From Owenia fusiformis (Eukaryota > Annelida > Polychaeta > Sabellida > Oweniidae), in the NCBI GenBank assembly GCA_903813345.2, contig CAIIXF020000006.1, positions 8,048,989-8,112,988 on the forward strand: 64,000 nt of DNA, read 5' to 3'. Below are positions 25,601 to 37,300 of this stretch, one piece after another. Each line of letters starts with the position of its first letter. Within the stretch, counting starts at the first letter, position 1. The translations under genes were made by a program, and so were the position numbers. The notes under the pieces are model-generated. The model had not been told where the DNA came from and did no database searches. It saw nothing but the letters and a program-made list of their open reading frames with translations.

Positions 25601-28600
25601 CTTTTTTTTTTAATTTCAAAAAGTGGTTTTTGATAGACTTTTTGTTCCAAAATTTGTGAATTTATTTAAAACCAACTTTTAGAGGTCACTCATATCTTCT
25701 AATTAGCAACAATTCATACCAATGCATAGCATACATCCTCCCATGTTTTTTGCCGAAAAAATTAAGAAAATCGGTTGATAAACAAGCGAGAAATGAACTT
25801 ATCAGTGCATGAAAATGGTTCTGAGAAAAATGCATTTCAAAATTTTAGTTCTCATAGAACCCAATGGTACAATGATATCTAAAACATAATTTATTCTTCC
25901 TTTTAACCTGGTTAGACAATCAACATTGGTTTTTTATGAAAGTCTAGCATATTTAGAAAAGATTGACATAGAAAAAAAAATTCAATTTATTTCAAAAAGT
26001 TTTTGTTACCTTAGTGACATCACTAATGTTTCAAAATATTTTTGATAAGCTAAAACATTGAAGTTGCCCATTAAATATGACATTTTATTATTGAAATAGT
26101 GTGTCTTTTGTTCAATCTTTGCATTGGTGTTAAAAATATAATCTTTTTTGAAATGCATTAAGAAATATTTGATGATTAAGAAATTTCAAAAATTGGGAAA
26201 TTTGAATATTTGAGAAATGAAATGCTCACAATTTTTTTTTCAAAAAAAAGTTTTTGTTCAAAAATCTCTAAAATCACTTTTTAAGTCCTGACAAATAGTA
26301 AATGAATGATAAAAAAACATTTTCAAACTTTAGACGGGGACTTTAAAGTGCCCAGACATCATCAAATATAGCACCTTGATATGGTCAATGTTTCTGGGGG
26401 ACAACTCCTTGCTCCCCCTCTGGCACCCCCACCCAACCGCACCCTCTCATCCTCTTTGACACCCCCCAAAAAAATTTCACATTTTTCTATTGACACTGTG
26501 ACTTTGAAAGTGCCCAGAAAGCACCAAATAGCATCTCAAAAGTGTAAAATTTTCTAGGTCGAGTGGGCCACTCCTTACACCCCCATAAAACAATTGGAAA
26601 GTTTGGAAGTTGCATATGTTAATTTTAAAGACTTAAAAGTGCCTAGAAATCACCAAGTGACATAATGAAATCATAAACATTTCTGGCACCCCACCCCAAA
26701 AACGAAAGCATTCATTTACTCAAACACATTAAAAGCGCTCAGAATTAACCAGACAGCAACTTGAATTAGTTAAATTTTCCTGTGCTGTCCCCTCGCTCCC
26801 CTAAGAAAAAAATGACTGAAAAAAATTTGAATTTCTTTAAATTGATTATATTGATCGAAACACTTGAAAGTGTCCAGAAATCACTGAATGTGATCTTGAA
26901 CTGGTAAAAGTTCTCGGGTGAACATTTATGCCCTTACTAGCACGCCCTCCCCCTATTCCATTTTTTCTCCAAATTGCTCATACAATATTTAGTCTTAAAA
27001 CAATAAGAAAACAATAAAACAATGAGTGCCCCCCCCCCCCCTGTGACTTACGCGATTTGACTTACGCTGCAAAAAATTGACAATTTTATATTCTCGTAGT
27101 GGGAACCGCACCCCCCTTGGAAAAAAGTGTCTTACGGGCCTGGACTGGGCTATAAAGGCTTAAGCCACTACAGCTGGGCCATAGTAGCAACTTACTATCA
27201 AGGGTCGTTACACTATCCCCCATCTGCTTTCCTAGCTGTGACTACCACACACACACATGGGCGCAAAGGATGCAACCAATGCTTTGATCCCACTTCTGAC
27301 ACCAGTCTAATGTAATGACCCGAGGGCGCCCCAGGGGAATGACTAACTAGCTAGCATAGTGTAACAAGCCAGATAAAGAAATTGAAAGAAAGTGTGCTAA
27401 ATTCAATGCCCTGTGTGGGAATCGAACCTAGGACCATTGGATCCAAAGACTGATGCTCTACCGACTGAGCTATAAAGGCTTAAGCCACTACAGCTGGGCC
27501 GTAGTAGCAACTTACTATCAAGGGTTGTTACACTATCCCCCATTTGAAAGGACCACGCCCTCGTGGTCAGCCCTGCTTTCCTAGCAGTGACTACCACACA
27601 CACATGGGCGCAAAGGATACAACCAATGCTTTGATCCCACTTCTGACACCAGTCTAATGTAATGACCCGAGGGCGCCCCAGGGGAATGACTAACTAACGA
27701 GCATAGTGTGACAAGCCAGATAAAGAAATTGAAAGAAAGTGTGCTAAATTCAATGCCCTGTGTGGGAATTGAACCTAGGCCCCTTGGATCCAAAGACTGA
27801 TGCTCTACCTGACTGAGCTGGGCCGTAGTAGCAACTTACTATCAAGGGTCATTACATTGCTTCACTGGATGGCTGGCAGCTTGGATGGTTAGTTGCTTGC
27901 TTAGTTGTTTTGCTGGTTGGTTCAGCTCTTCTTTGCATTTTCAGTCATTTGTCTGATTGGGTAGGTTCTTGGTTGATTTGTTGTTTGGTTGGTCAACTAC
28001 TCTTGGCTTGTTGCATTTTGATTTGCTTATTAGTTTCATGGTTGATAAGTGGTTGATTTATCACAGCTTGGTGGTTGATTGACTGGCCGTTTGCTTGCTC
28101 AGTTGTCTTGTTGATTGATGACTTGGGTTGGTGATTATCAGTCACTTGCTTGTTTAGTTGTATGGTTGGTTGCTTTGTTGATTGAATGACTTGTTAGTTG
28201 GTTAGGTGGTTGGTTGTTTTGTCGGATGGTTATTCTTGGCTTGTTGCTTTTGACTGGTTGCTTGGTTTATTTGCTGATTGGTTTCATGGTTGATAAATGG
28301 GATGTTGCTTGGTTGGCTGATTTGTTGGTTGATTGCTTGATTTATTGCATGGTTTGGTGATTGCTTTGTTAGTTGGTTAGTTCTTTGGTTGGTTTGTAGA
28401 GTGAAAACATAGGTATGAGTAGTGATCAATGAAGCAAGCCATGATAGTTTACTCTTTTCAAATTACAGGGTATGTGGAGAATATAAAACAAGATGGAGAT
28501 ATTCTACATATTCTTCATATCCACGAGCCTCTAATTCCAAGTTACGTGGGTTGGACCTACCAGGGTATGTATGTCGCGAGGGCATTCACTCCAACAGGGA

Positions 28601-30301
28601 AGTTGAAGCAAACAGGTGCCGCACCCAATAGACTAGATGCGAGTAGAAATAATCTTGATTAACGTCATTAAATATTCAAAATTCAGTCAAAGTGATCTCA
28701 TATTTGAAATCTGCATGTAAAAGTACATCTAGAAATATGGTTTCGAAAATTGTCTATCAACTTTGAAAATTTAATTTTTTTTGAAAATGCGACTTCTTGT
28801 TCGGGTTGATTCCCCATAGACCCCATGTTACAAAATCACAAAAAGTGAATTATCTTCTCTTGTATTGGACAGATAACATTTTCTTTTACTGGACATATTT
28901 TAATTTGCATAACTATTAGATACATAAGGGTTATATGAAAATCGAATCACGCAAATAGATGTAATTTAAGTTAAAGGGAACTTTCTACTATACCCGCCAT
29001 GCTATCTGACCCGACCGAGCCACCTGGTGGTGAATCTGGTAACTACCTACTCCCATCTGCGTTATTAAGAATTTTTTGTATTACAATTGCACTGTATCAG
29101 TACATTTCAAAATCTGTTGCACATTTTTTGCACCTGCTTAGATATGAACAATTTTGATTTGATTTTCATGGGATATTTTTCATCAATCAACTTTCATTCA
29201 TAAACGTTACTAATAATTTTGATACTTCATTCATTATTTTAGAGGTAGGCGCTCAGATGGAATTGGAGAAGCAAAGAGTTATGGGACTACTCAAGAAATA
29301 TGAACACAAACTTGGGCGTGACAAGGTGAGAAAAACTAACATGGGCATGATAGGTTGAAAAAAATATGAACAAAAACATGGGCATGATAAGTTGAAAAAT
29401 ATGAACACAAACATTGGCATGATAAATTGAGAAATTACGAACATAAACTTGAGCATAGGGTGAAAAATATTCAAATATGAACACAAACGTTGGCATGATA
29501 AATTGAGAAATTATGAACATTGACTTGAGCATAGGGTGAAAAATATTCAAATATGAACACAAAATTGGCATGATGAATTGAGAAATTATGAACATTGACT
29601 TGAGCATAGGGTGAACAATATTCAAATATGAACACAAACGTTGGCATGATAAATTGAGAAATTATGAACATTGACTTGAGCATAGGGTGAAAAATATTCA
29701 AATATGAACACAAAATTGGCATGATGAATTGAGAAATTATGAACATTGACTTGAGCATAGGGTGAAAAATATTCAAATATGAACACAAACTTTGGCATAA
29801 TAAATTGAGAAATTATAAACATAAACTTGAGCATAGGGTGAGAAATATTCAAATATGAACACAAACTTTGGCATAAGATGAGAAATATATACATAAACTC
29901 GGATTGATAACTAAGGTGAGATCTAAGAGCCAACAAAAAGTTCTAAAAAGCAAGCCCAATGTCCTGTTTAAAAACCCATATTCTTACTGTTCTAGATAAG
30001 AGGTCACACCCATCATGAAGTCCACCATAGACCAGGAGAATGCATCATTACCTATGCCAAAAATATCGGGGCACACATGATCCTTATGGCAAGCCGTGGT
30101 CATGGGAAAGTGCGTCAGACCATATTAGGTAGTATATCAGGATATGTGCTTCATCACGCGCCAATGCCTGTGCTGATAATCCCAAAGCCTCACCATCATC
30201 ATCATATGTTTGGTTGTCATGACAACAAGGAAATAAAAGTTGCGCACAATGGTGCCACCTATGATAAGCTTGCTGAAAGCGTAGAGGAAACAGAAATGTG
30301 A
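22692..30301 (+). CDS. Universal stress protein (UspA domain), 186 aa
   Basis: Four exons, 22692-22767, 28469-28564, 29243-29325 and 29996-30301, join in frame (phases 1, 1, 0). The UspA fold is recognisable: the first strand SRIIVVPVDYSEHAEMAYA carries the nucleotide-contacting Asp; WYVENIKQDGDILHILHIHEP is beta 2; exon 4 has the ATP-binding loop ASRGHGKVRQTILGSIS. This matches the family G-x2-G-x9-G-S pattern except that the first Gly is Ala. It is followed by YVLHHAPMPVLI. The C-terminal tail begins with a run of five His (PHHHHHM), unusual for the family. Length is normal for metazoan USPs. Function is inferred: an ATP-binding cytosolic stress protein, with no experimental role implied. 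Introns 1 and 3 are unusually repeat-laden. A candidate AATAAA lies near 31187. Confidence 0.93.
23035..23112. repeat. TTGGTTG-type simple repeat, left piece
   Basis: Degenerate GGTTGGTTGCTT/TTGGTTGCTTG words, the same composition as 27870-28400. The two pieces flank the large repeat block and could once have been continuous. Confidence 0.6.
23337..24170. repeat. 15-bp minisatellite in two opposed arms
   Basis: The left arm, 23337-23690, is repeats of CCCATTTCGCCCCTT. The right arm, about 23803-24170, is the complement AAGGGGCGAAATGGG. The two are separated by about 110 bp of unique sequence, giving a large potential hairpin. Open frames of ISPLP or GRGEMG repeats arise only because the unit is 15 bp long. 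Confidence 0.95.
25524..26342. mobile_element. 819-bp insertion with TTAA target duplication
   Basis: The insertion interrupts one 322-bp satellite unit exactly at TTTTAAAG. TTAA is present at both ends (25520-25523 and 26343-26346). The inserted ends are inverted repeats, AGGCCCCATGTAAAGTTT and (complement strand) AGTCCCCGTCTAAAGTTT. TTAA duplication fits piggyBac or Kolobok type transposition. The interior is AT-rich and encodes nothing recognisable, so it is non-autonomous. Confidence 0.75.
27408..27479 (-). mobile_element. tRNA-Lys-like SINE head, copy 1
   Basis: Read on the minus strand, the sequence has an A box (TAGCTCAGTCGGTAGAGCA) and a perfect B box (GGTTCGATTCC) at tRNA spacing, with GCATCAGTCTTTGGA where tRNA-Lys has GCATCAGACTTTTAA. 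The anticodon stem and T stem do not pair properly, so this is a tRNA-derived SINE promoter rather than a functional tRNA gene. Confidence 0.8.
27755..27822 (-). mobile_element. tRNA-Lys-like SINE head, copy 2
   Basis: Second minus-strand copy, with one extra base in the A-box region and B box GGTTCAATTCC. A further fragment (CCTAGGACCCTTGGATCCAA) lies at about 23137-23156 on the other side of the repeat block. Confidence 0.75.
27870..28400. repeat. TTGGTTG/TTGATTG simple-repeat tract
   Basis: A degenerate low-complexity tract of GGTTGGTTG, TTGATTG and TTGCTTG words extending almost to the USP exon 2 acceptor (28468). No coding sequence. Confidence 0.8.
29287..29925 (+). repeat. Minisatellite derived from USP exon 3 end plus splice donor
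   Basis: Exon 3 ends with AAATATGAACACAAACTTGG and CGTGACAAG|GTGAGAAAA. Downstream, the intron is a run of about 15 copies, 35-42 bp each, of AAATATGAACACAAAC-TTGGCATGATAAATTGAG and AAATTATGAACAT-GACTTGAGCATAGGGTGAA. They are arranged as a 76-82 bp dimer higher-order unit and continue to about 29925. The resemblance to the exon/donor junction is direct. The array appears to have grown by repeated duplication of the exon boundary itself. Most copies have lost the AAGGTGAG donor, while the last part again has CTAAGGTGAGAT. Confidence 0.8.
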
Positions 30302-31244
30302 ACAGTTTTGAATTAAAATTAAAACTATGTATCCATAGGTGGACCAATAAGGGACAAATGATTTGGGCCAATAAGCAACTTTCAAAGACTGATATCAAAT
30401 AATTAAGGACCATTTAAGACTTGCAAAGACTGCAATTAAATGACCTAGGCCAATACGAATCAACTGATTTCAGCCAGTTATGCAATTACAAAAACTATGG
30501 ACTTGAATAAATGATGCGGGCCAATTAGACACTTGCACAGAACATGATGTAAACTTATATTTAATGAAATGCTACTGGCCTGGGCTGAACTGAAAAATTG
30601 CTCAATATATGATATTAGTGTATATTATGCAGTAGTATGTGTCCCATGATCTATGCAAGTATTCATGATAGAACATGCATAATCAATTTTTACTTTTTGA
30701 GTTCACTGGATTTAGCAACTTATGTATCAGTGGGGGTTGTACAGGTCAATTGTTTTTTGTATCTCAATTTTCTTTAGTTAATGAGATCTTTGAGTAACAA
30801 TTACTGATCTTTTATCAGTCAATAATGTGAATAGTTACACAAATATAGTAAAATCTGTCTAATCCACACACCACTGGGACTGGACACAAAAATGTTTGGA
30901 TTGGCAGGTGTTCACATTTTGAGGTTATAAAACAATGGTAATTTATGTCAGATAAAAATGGGACCAAAGGTGTTCAAATTCAATTGAAGGTTCAGCTTTG
31001 ATAGGTGTCTGATAAACAGATTTTACTATTTTTGTCTAATTGTTGTGTTAAATTTATAAGATTATACAATCATAATTGTATATTACGTGTATTGTAGAAA
31101 ATAGCATCCATCATGTACCATGTACAAACACTGTCAAACAGCATGCAAAAGGCCATAGTATTGATAGGCCTCTGCTTCTGTTAAATTAATAAATATGTAT
31201 ATTTTATGAGAGGGCACTTTCATATGTAGTCAAAACAACTATCT

Positions 31245-31372
31245 ATGCCATGGTCACATTTGTTCAAATCTTCAACAACGGTCTGGCCGATGAGTATTTT
31301 GTTCACAATTGAATGCAATTTTGAACAAAATACTCATCGGCAGCGCTACATCGCAAATGTGACCACAGCATT
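31245..31372. repeat. Short inverted-repeat element
   Basis: ATGCCATGGTCACATTTG and GCCGATGAGTATTTTGTTCA are answered by TGAACAAAATACTCATCGGC and CAAATGTGACCACAGCAT. The total length is 128 bp, arms about 50 bp with an internal mismatch, MITE-like. Confidence 0.75.
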
Positions 31373-32619
31373 AATCTGATTATATATTTGTTACAAAACA
31401 TAATATTGATTTCATTGCTTCAGAATCTCAATTTGAGTGTATTTGCAGAATGAAATTTATATTATAAAATTAAGAAGTTTATTTTGTTAAAAAAATTGTT
31501 TAAGACAAACAGAAGATACAGTTGAATTGTTAAAGCTATTAATAAATCTTCAAATAAAAAAGTAAAAACAAATATTTCTGTACTATTATTTATGGGTTCC
31601 ATAAAAGAGGAATATTGACAAGGTTTGTACCAATTCTGATGTGCATTAGAGACCAGGACAGTGTTAACCAACAATATCTCAATAATATTACATTCTTGGA
31701 TGTACATCAATATATTGACCTCCCTTTCCTATCCCATGAACTTCTAATCTTTACATGAATCCACCATGATTTGATCTCACTATTGGGCTTTAAACAGCGA
31801 ACTTCATGTTTTGTGCAATAATCATAGTTGCTTGCCTTAAGACTGAAGGTGAGCAGAGAAAGAGAATGGAATGACAAACATGAAATTATGTAATTGTTGA
31901 GGGTACCATTCATTCCCGCATTCTTGATTGTAAAATACGAAATGGATATTATATATTCTGTGTTATGATTGGCTGGAATGTGAAATATAATACCTAGCTA
32001 TGTTGAATATGTTGCAGTAGGAAAATAAACATAACAAGATTATTCTAGGATATACCAGTATATATTATTTATGGTTTATATTCCTTGTCCATGTCATCTC
32101 TTATCTCCAGTGTGTATTGATACAATACAGTCATATACACCCTTAGTTTAGTCATCATTGCAGTTAAAGGGGCAACAATGATGAGAGTAGAGCAACTTTC
32201 TAAAATGTTTACATTATTGTTTTGCTACCAACATTCCACATCCAACCTTTTCCTAAAAGTTTAACAGCTTTGAGTTTATTTCTTACTTTGATTTTCAGGT
32301 TATATTGTCAATTTTGAAAAGCTGGAAACTAGCCTATGGTTTCCAATTCTACCAAATTTGGACATATGTATCTCAATGTTCAGTAATACTTGCATAGGTA
32401 AAGCCTTGCATATGATCAGGTATTTCAAGCAAAACATTGGCATTGCTTCAAACATTCAACACTTGTTGACAAAAATTATGATTTCTTAGAGCTGGAGTGG
32501 CTTTCCATTCTACACATAATCTCTGATAATAAAACTTGCATATTTGTCATAGAAAAAAACAAATTGGGATGATTCTGCTATGTCTGAACTTGTGGAAAAA
32601 TACTGCGGCACAATGAAAA

Positions 32620-32745
32620 CAAGACATTAGCATGCAAAATGTCACCACCTGCCATTAAATACAGGCTGGATGCCAAACACTGTTCATAAAAAAAGTTAAA
32701 GACTATAACAATATGTTACCACTTGTGGAGGTGAAATAAAAATGA
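32620..32745 (+). mobile_element. Dispersed TGTCACCAC element, copy 1
   Basis: One of five copies of a family of about 125-150 bp. Shared order: ACATG-AAAATGTCACCACCTG, TACAG-TGCCAAAC, AAAGTT-GAGACTATAACAATATG and GTGGTGGTGACAT or variants. The outer TGTCACCAC and GTGGTGACA are inverted repeats. This copy is the most diverged (GTTACCACTTG, GAGGTGAAAT). Non-coding, MITE-like. Confidence 0.65.
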
Positions 32746-34348
32746 ACACATCACACTTAAATATCACACAATACTAATATTTGTATCAAACATGATGCAG
32801 ACCGCTCAGTGCTAACCCAAGTTGTACAAAAAATGCAAACAGTAGCTAAGGCTACTCACATCTTACTTCACAGTCCAATCAAAATACACACAGTACCTAT
32901 GAAAAATGTAAAATCAAAAACAGGGATACCAATTTGCAATCAGTTTCTATTTTTTCACAAGAAATCCACTACAGCATGTGCAGTAAAATTATTTTATACA
33001 GAAAACAATAAATATGTATTTTGCATAGATAATAAGGAGGCTAAGCTACACAGAACAAACCCCCCTCCCCCGGCCAAAAATTCTTTCAAAATCATGCAAT
33101 GTTTCACCATTCTGTGCACTATTTAATTGGCTTTGGGCCAAAGTTGTCAAATGTGAACCCTGTGGATTTCTTTAAAAAGTGATTCCCTTAGCAAAAGCTG
33201 GCTAAAGGCCTGCTTGTGCATGAATGTACATTATAACCCTGAGGAATTTCTGTCATGCTCTAAATTGTTTTTTAAAGTGATTGATACAAACAACTATCTT
33301 TATTATCAATCAGGCAGGTTTAATATGACAAAGAGGAGAATTTATCCCCAGGAAACCATAATACTACATATTAACATACAAGTATTTTAAAAACATGTAG
33401 CTTGACCTTTCTAATGATAAATAATAGTGTCTCAAGTCTATTCTACAGCAAAAACTCAAAATGCACACACATCTAGTTTTATTTTGTCTAGATGTTCTGA
33501 TTCCTATCAAAGCTAACAATATGAGCCATAACATAGATATTCTACCAAAATCACACTTAACACTTAATCATTGTATTATAAATAAATGTAATAAAGAAAT
33601 TATACTGCATGGTACAACTTAAAGATTATAACTTCATGCAATTAAAATATTGTTCCATTTTTGAGATTTTGAGAAATGTGGCCCATATATACGATGTACA
33701 CTTCACTGCTTCACTTGAAAACTTCACCCTAATCTCCATCAACTAGCCACTGCCTTCAATCAAATTATAACTAATGATTTAAACATTTCATGAGATCTTA
33801 ATGATCTCAAAGCTAGATTTCATGGCCATGGAAAATGTGAATGTTTTTTTTAGTTAAATATGACTTGACATAAATAGTGTTAATGGAGACAAGAGCATAT
33901 GTATCACTTTCTGCTCTAAATTGATAATTTACCTCAATCAATATATTATTTGGAAGAAATGACAAATATAAAAATAGCTACTTTAAAAAATCTGAAAAAT
34001 AAGTACAGTGAAACCTGTAAAGTGGAACACCTCAAGGAGTGGAACACCATTCAGAGTCCCAAGATCAACTGACTTAATGTTTGTACTTACTGTAGCATCA
34101 AATTAAAAGCAAATATATAGGCTAGGCCTAGTACTTATCTGCATAATATGTAGTGTTGTAATATTCTAACTTTATATTTTAAATTCAGCCTAACAAAAGA
34201 GAATATAAAATTTGAAAAACAGTGATTTGAGTAAAAAGGATTCCTTTTCCTCTTGGCCTATACTTGGCAATGCGAATGTTTAGACTACATAGTTCTTGGG
34301 GAAGATACTTGTAAGTTAGTGAAGTGTCGACTTGAAGTATATCCTTTA

Positions 34349-37300
34349 TCACAACGTTGAGAAACTTATATTTCCAAATGCGTCAACAGGTGTGCCTTCA
34401 TCTATGGTTTCAAAAGGCATGCTTGTTCCATTAAATATATGACTGAAACTAGTGTCATGCAAATTCAAACTATCGTTAAGCAATTCATTATTTTTCAATG
34501 GCGTTATCCCAAATATGTCTGTAATCATATTTTTCTCAGCCTCCTTACGTCGAGCTGATCCTGGTGTTCCCTTTGTTCCATTAGTCCTGACAGGTGTTAT
34601 CCTGAAGGGTGTCCAGTTGTAACCGCCACTTTCTAATAAATTACTGGTATTCCTAAGTGGAGTTAGATTGGCAATTGGAGAACACCAATTTGGGGTTAGC
34701 ATGAGGCCTTTGTTTGGTGTAGACGTAGCCATATTTTGGGATTTCGGAGGAGTCTTTAACAAGTCTTGATTTGGTGATGAATTTGTTTTCACCGCTGCTG
34801 CACATATATTATTAAACACTTCTGTGAATGATTCAATATTTTCAGATTCATCACGTAGCTTTTTATGTGTACTTTTTCTCGGTGCTCTTTTCTTATATTT
34901 TCTTGGCTTTGTGATAAGTGGTTTACTTCTATCGTGACTGGTATCACTTGCCTTTGATTCAATACCCGAATCCGGTGAAATCAGTGGTTCTGTTGATGTC
35001 ACAGGATCATGTGACCTGTTTGGTGTATTCTCGATCCCAGCATTCAACCATGCTAGACTTATTATATCCTTAGTAAGGTTGTGACTGAGTCGTGATTTCT
35101 TGGATCCTGGGGGAGAGAAGCTGTTGTCTTGAACATGTGAACCTGAAATTAAACAGTAAATATATTTTATTGTCATCTCACAATAAGAAATTCATTTCAT
35201 GTATTATTGCCCATTCTACCAAAGGCGCTCCAGTGATTTTCATCAAAATCACCTGTCTTCAGTTTATCTTTGGCATATGACAAAAATTCTTCGAGAACCA
35301 ATCAAAACTTCTCAAAACTGGATCACTATTGAACATGTCCTCTAATTGTCATTAAGTAAAGCTTTCAATAGGCTATCCAGACATCTTATTTTACTTGAAG
35401 GTTTAAACTCTCTAAAATCTCTAAGGTCAGCGTACCCACCTTGTGTAGTGTAACTATTGACTGGGGCATAGAAAACTGGGAGACCAGCAGGCAGAATAGA
35501 TGGGTCTGAGATTGGCATGAGAGTGTACGATTTATCACTATTTGGCTTCGGCAGTATCGGCTTCATCTCATCTACATAAGAGAAAACATTTAACGATAAG
35601 CATTAGCTCTATTTATTGTCACTTTTCTAGCGAACATTACTCTGTATTTATGAGAATACATCTGGCTGATCAGTTGGTGGAAAAGGCTCATCAAAATTGT
35701 GAATTTCAAAATAGAGTTGTAAAATCAGGATGCCCATGTGAAACAAAATTAGGCTGATCTCTAAAACTGGTTGGTGCTATTCTAAACTGAGAGAAGGAAC
35801 TTGAGTGGAGGTATGACTGATTGATATTGTCTGGGGAGAAGAAATGCACTTCATGGGATAACATATACAAGGCATCGACATGCCAAATGTCACCACCTGC
35901 CATTTGTTACAGATGCTGACCACTAAACACCAACTTCAGAACAATGTCAACAAAAAGTTGGAGACTAAAACAATATGTCACTACTTCTGGAGGTGACATA
36001 ATGACAAATATAGGTTCTTTTTAATTACAAAACAACTTTGTAAATCTTACTTGTTTGATTGAACGAAGTGTTCACTGGGACTGCTGACTGAAAGTTATTA
36101 ATACTCAACAATGGAGTGCCTGAAAGTGGAGTTCCGGTCAAAGTTGTTCCAGACAACTGACTTCCTTGGAAATGAGCTCTGGATATTTGGAGTCCAGAGA
36201 CAGGATTTACAGTCTGTATTGGCAAAGTTTTTGGTTTTGGTATCAGCAATCGCTGCGAATGTGTCTCCACTGGTGTCACTACCTTTGTTATCCTGGCTGA
36301 AATTTAAAATAGTTTAAAACTATTATGATTTTGATTAGAATTTATTCATGCTGTTAATAACAAGTGTGCAATTTTTCCAAGACTTCTCATTTTTCAGAAA
36401 ATAATTTTTGTTTCTTTATCAGTTTATCCTTTAATTATTTGACCATTGATAGTATAGCTACAGGTTAAAATTTGCTTCACTTTATATGTAGGACTTTTGA
36501 TGACTTACGATTTCGAGGTTTTTTAGGTTTTGATTTGATGGCCTTACAATGCCATGGAGGAACCCCATTATTCTTTTCCCGTTCAAGGAGTTCCTTGTTA
36601 AGCATCCAATAGGAAGACTGCTCACCCTTCTGCCCTTGAACCCGCATGAAAACATCATAAAGTGACAGGTTGTGACGCACAGAATTCTAAAATGCACAAT
36701 ATACATTTGTATTATATAATTGCTAGAATCCCAGATTGGTTTATGGCATACCATGTGATCAAGAATACCACAACAATACAATAAACCATACAATAAACGA
36801 GTATTTGTCTCACCCTCTGAGCAGCACACTGAGAATACACTCTACATTATCACTGAAAGAGCAACAAGCATGTATTGCATGAACTTATGAATGAAACATC
36901 AACTAACATTAATAAATGGCTCATATATTTAGATTTAAAAGGGATATCCCATTGTACATGGTTAATTTACATAATTTTGAGTTCTATTCCCTTCTCAATT
37001 CTGAAGCAAGACATTCTATGTTGATTTTTGACTTTTCATCTGAACTACAGTAAAAGGATCATTGGAGAGATCAAACATTGATCAACAAGGAACATGTATA
37101 TATGCAAAAATGACAAGACGTCACCATGTGGTTTCAATTACAAAATTTCTGACAATTGTTACGGACTTCAACACTCATACCAAACACAAGACAAAAAAAA
37201 TACACTGACATACCATGGATGAAGACATAAAACTTCAACAAGGAATTTACATGCAAGATGTCACCACCTGCAATTTGTTGCAGATGCCGACTGCCAAATG

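Larger units (their letters stand above)
23165..27120. repeat. Satellite-like array, unit about 322 bp
   Basis: A unit containing AAGTGCCCAGACATCATCAA, a CTCCTTGATATAGTCAATG segment, C-rich GGCACCCCCACC stretches and CCCAACAAAACAATT recurs with starts near 24237, 24564, 24885 and 25205, about 320-327 bp apart. More diverged copies occur near 23255, 26346 and 26640-26900. Copies become more degenerate towards the right. The array is broken by a 15-bp minisatellite (23337-24170) and by a TTAA insertion (25524-26342). It is intronic to the USP gene. It contains homopolymer C tracts that may be assembly-sensitive. Confidence 0.85.
27145..27850 (-). repeat. Direct copies of a tRNA-derived SINE-type unit
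   Basis: A unit of about 320-346 bp, sharing ACAGCTGGGCC, GTAGCAACTTACTATCAAGG and AATGACCCGAGGGCGCCCC, occurs in direct order starting near 27151 and 27471, with a partial third copy at 27815. Each full unit ends with a tRNA-like head read on the minus strand. Tandem arrangement of SINE units is less common than dispersed insertion. Confidence 0.75.
30302..34348. other. Convergent USP / FOXM1 intergenic region
   Basis: It holds the 3' UTRs of the plus-strand USP gene and the minus-strand FOXM1 gene, a short inverted repeat at 31245-31372 and a dispersed repeat copy at 32620-32745. I see no further gene; the longest open frames have no family resemblance. Confidence 0.5.

Noticed and set aside
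27408-27479. Functional tRNA-Lys gene
   Set aside because: A and B boxes are present but the anticodon and T stems do not pair and the unit is repeated; a SINE explains it better.
29253-29936. Minus-strand frames rich in Phe/Ile/His over the USP intron 3 array
   Set aside because: The frames follow the tandem repeat and are antisense to it; no independent evidence of coding.
32809-33126. A 105-codon plus-strand frame in the USP/FOXM1 intergenic region
   Set aside because: No family resemblance and no splice or promoter context; likely chance.
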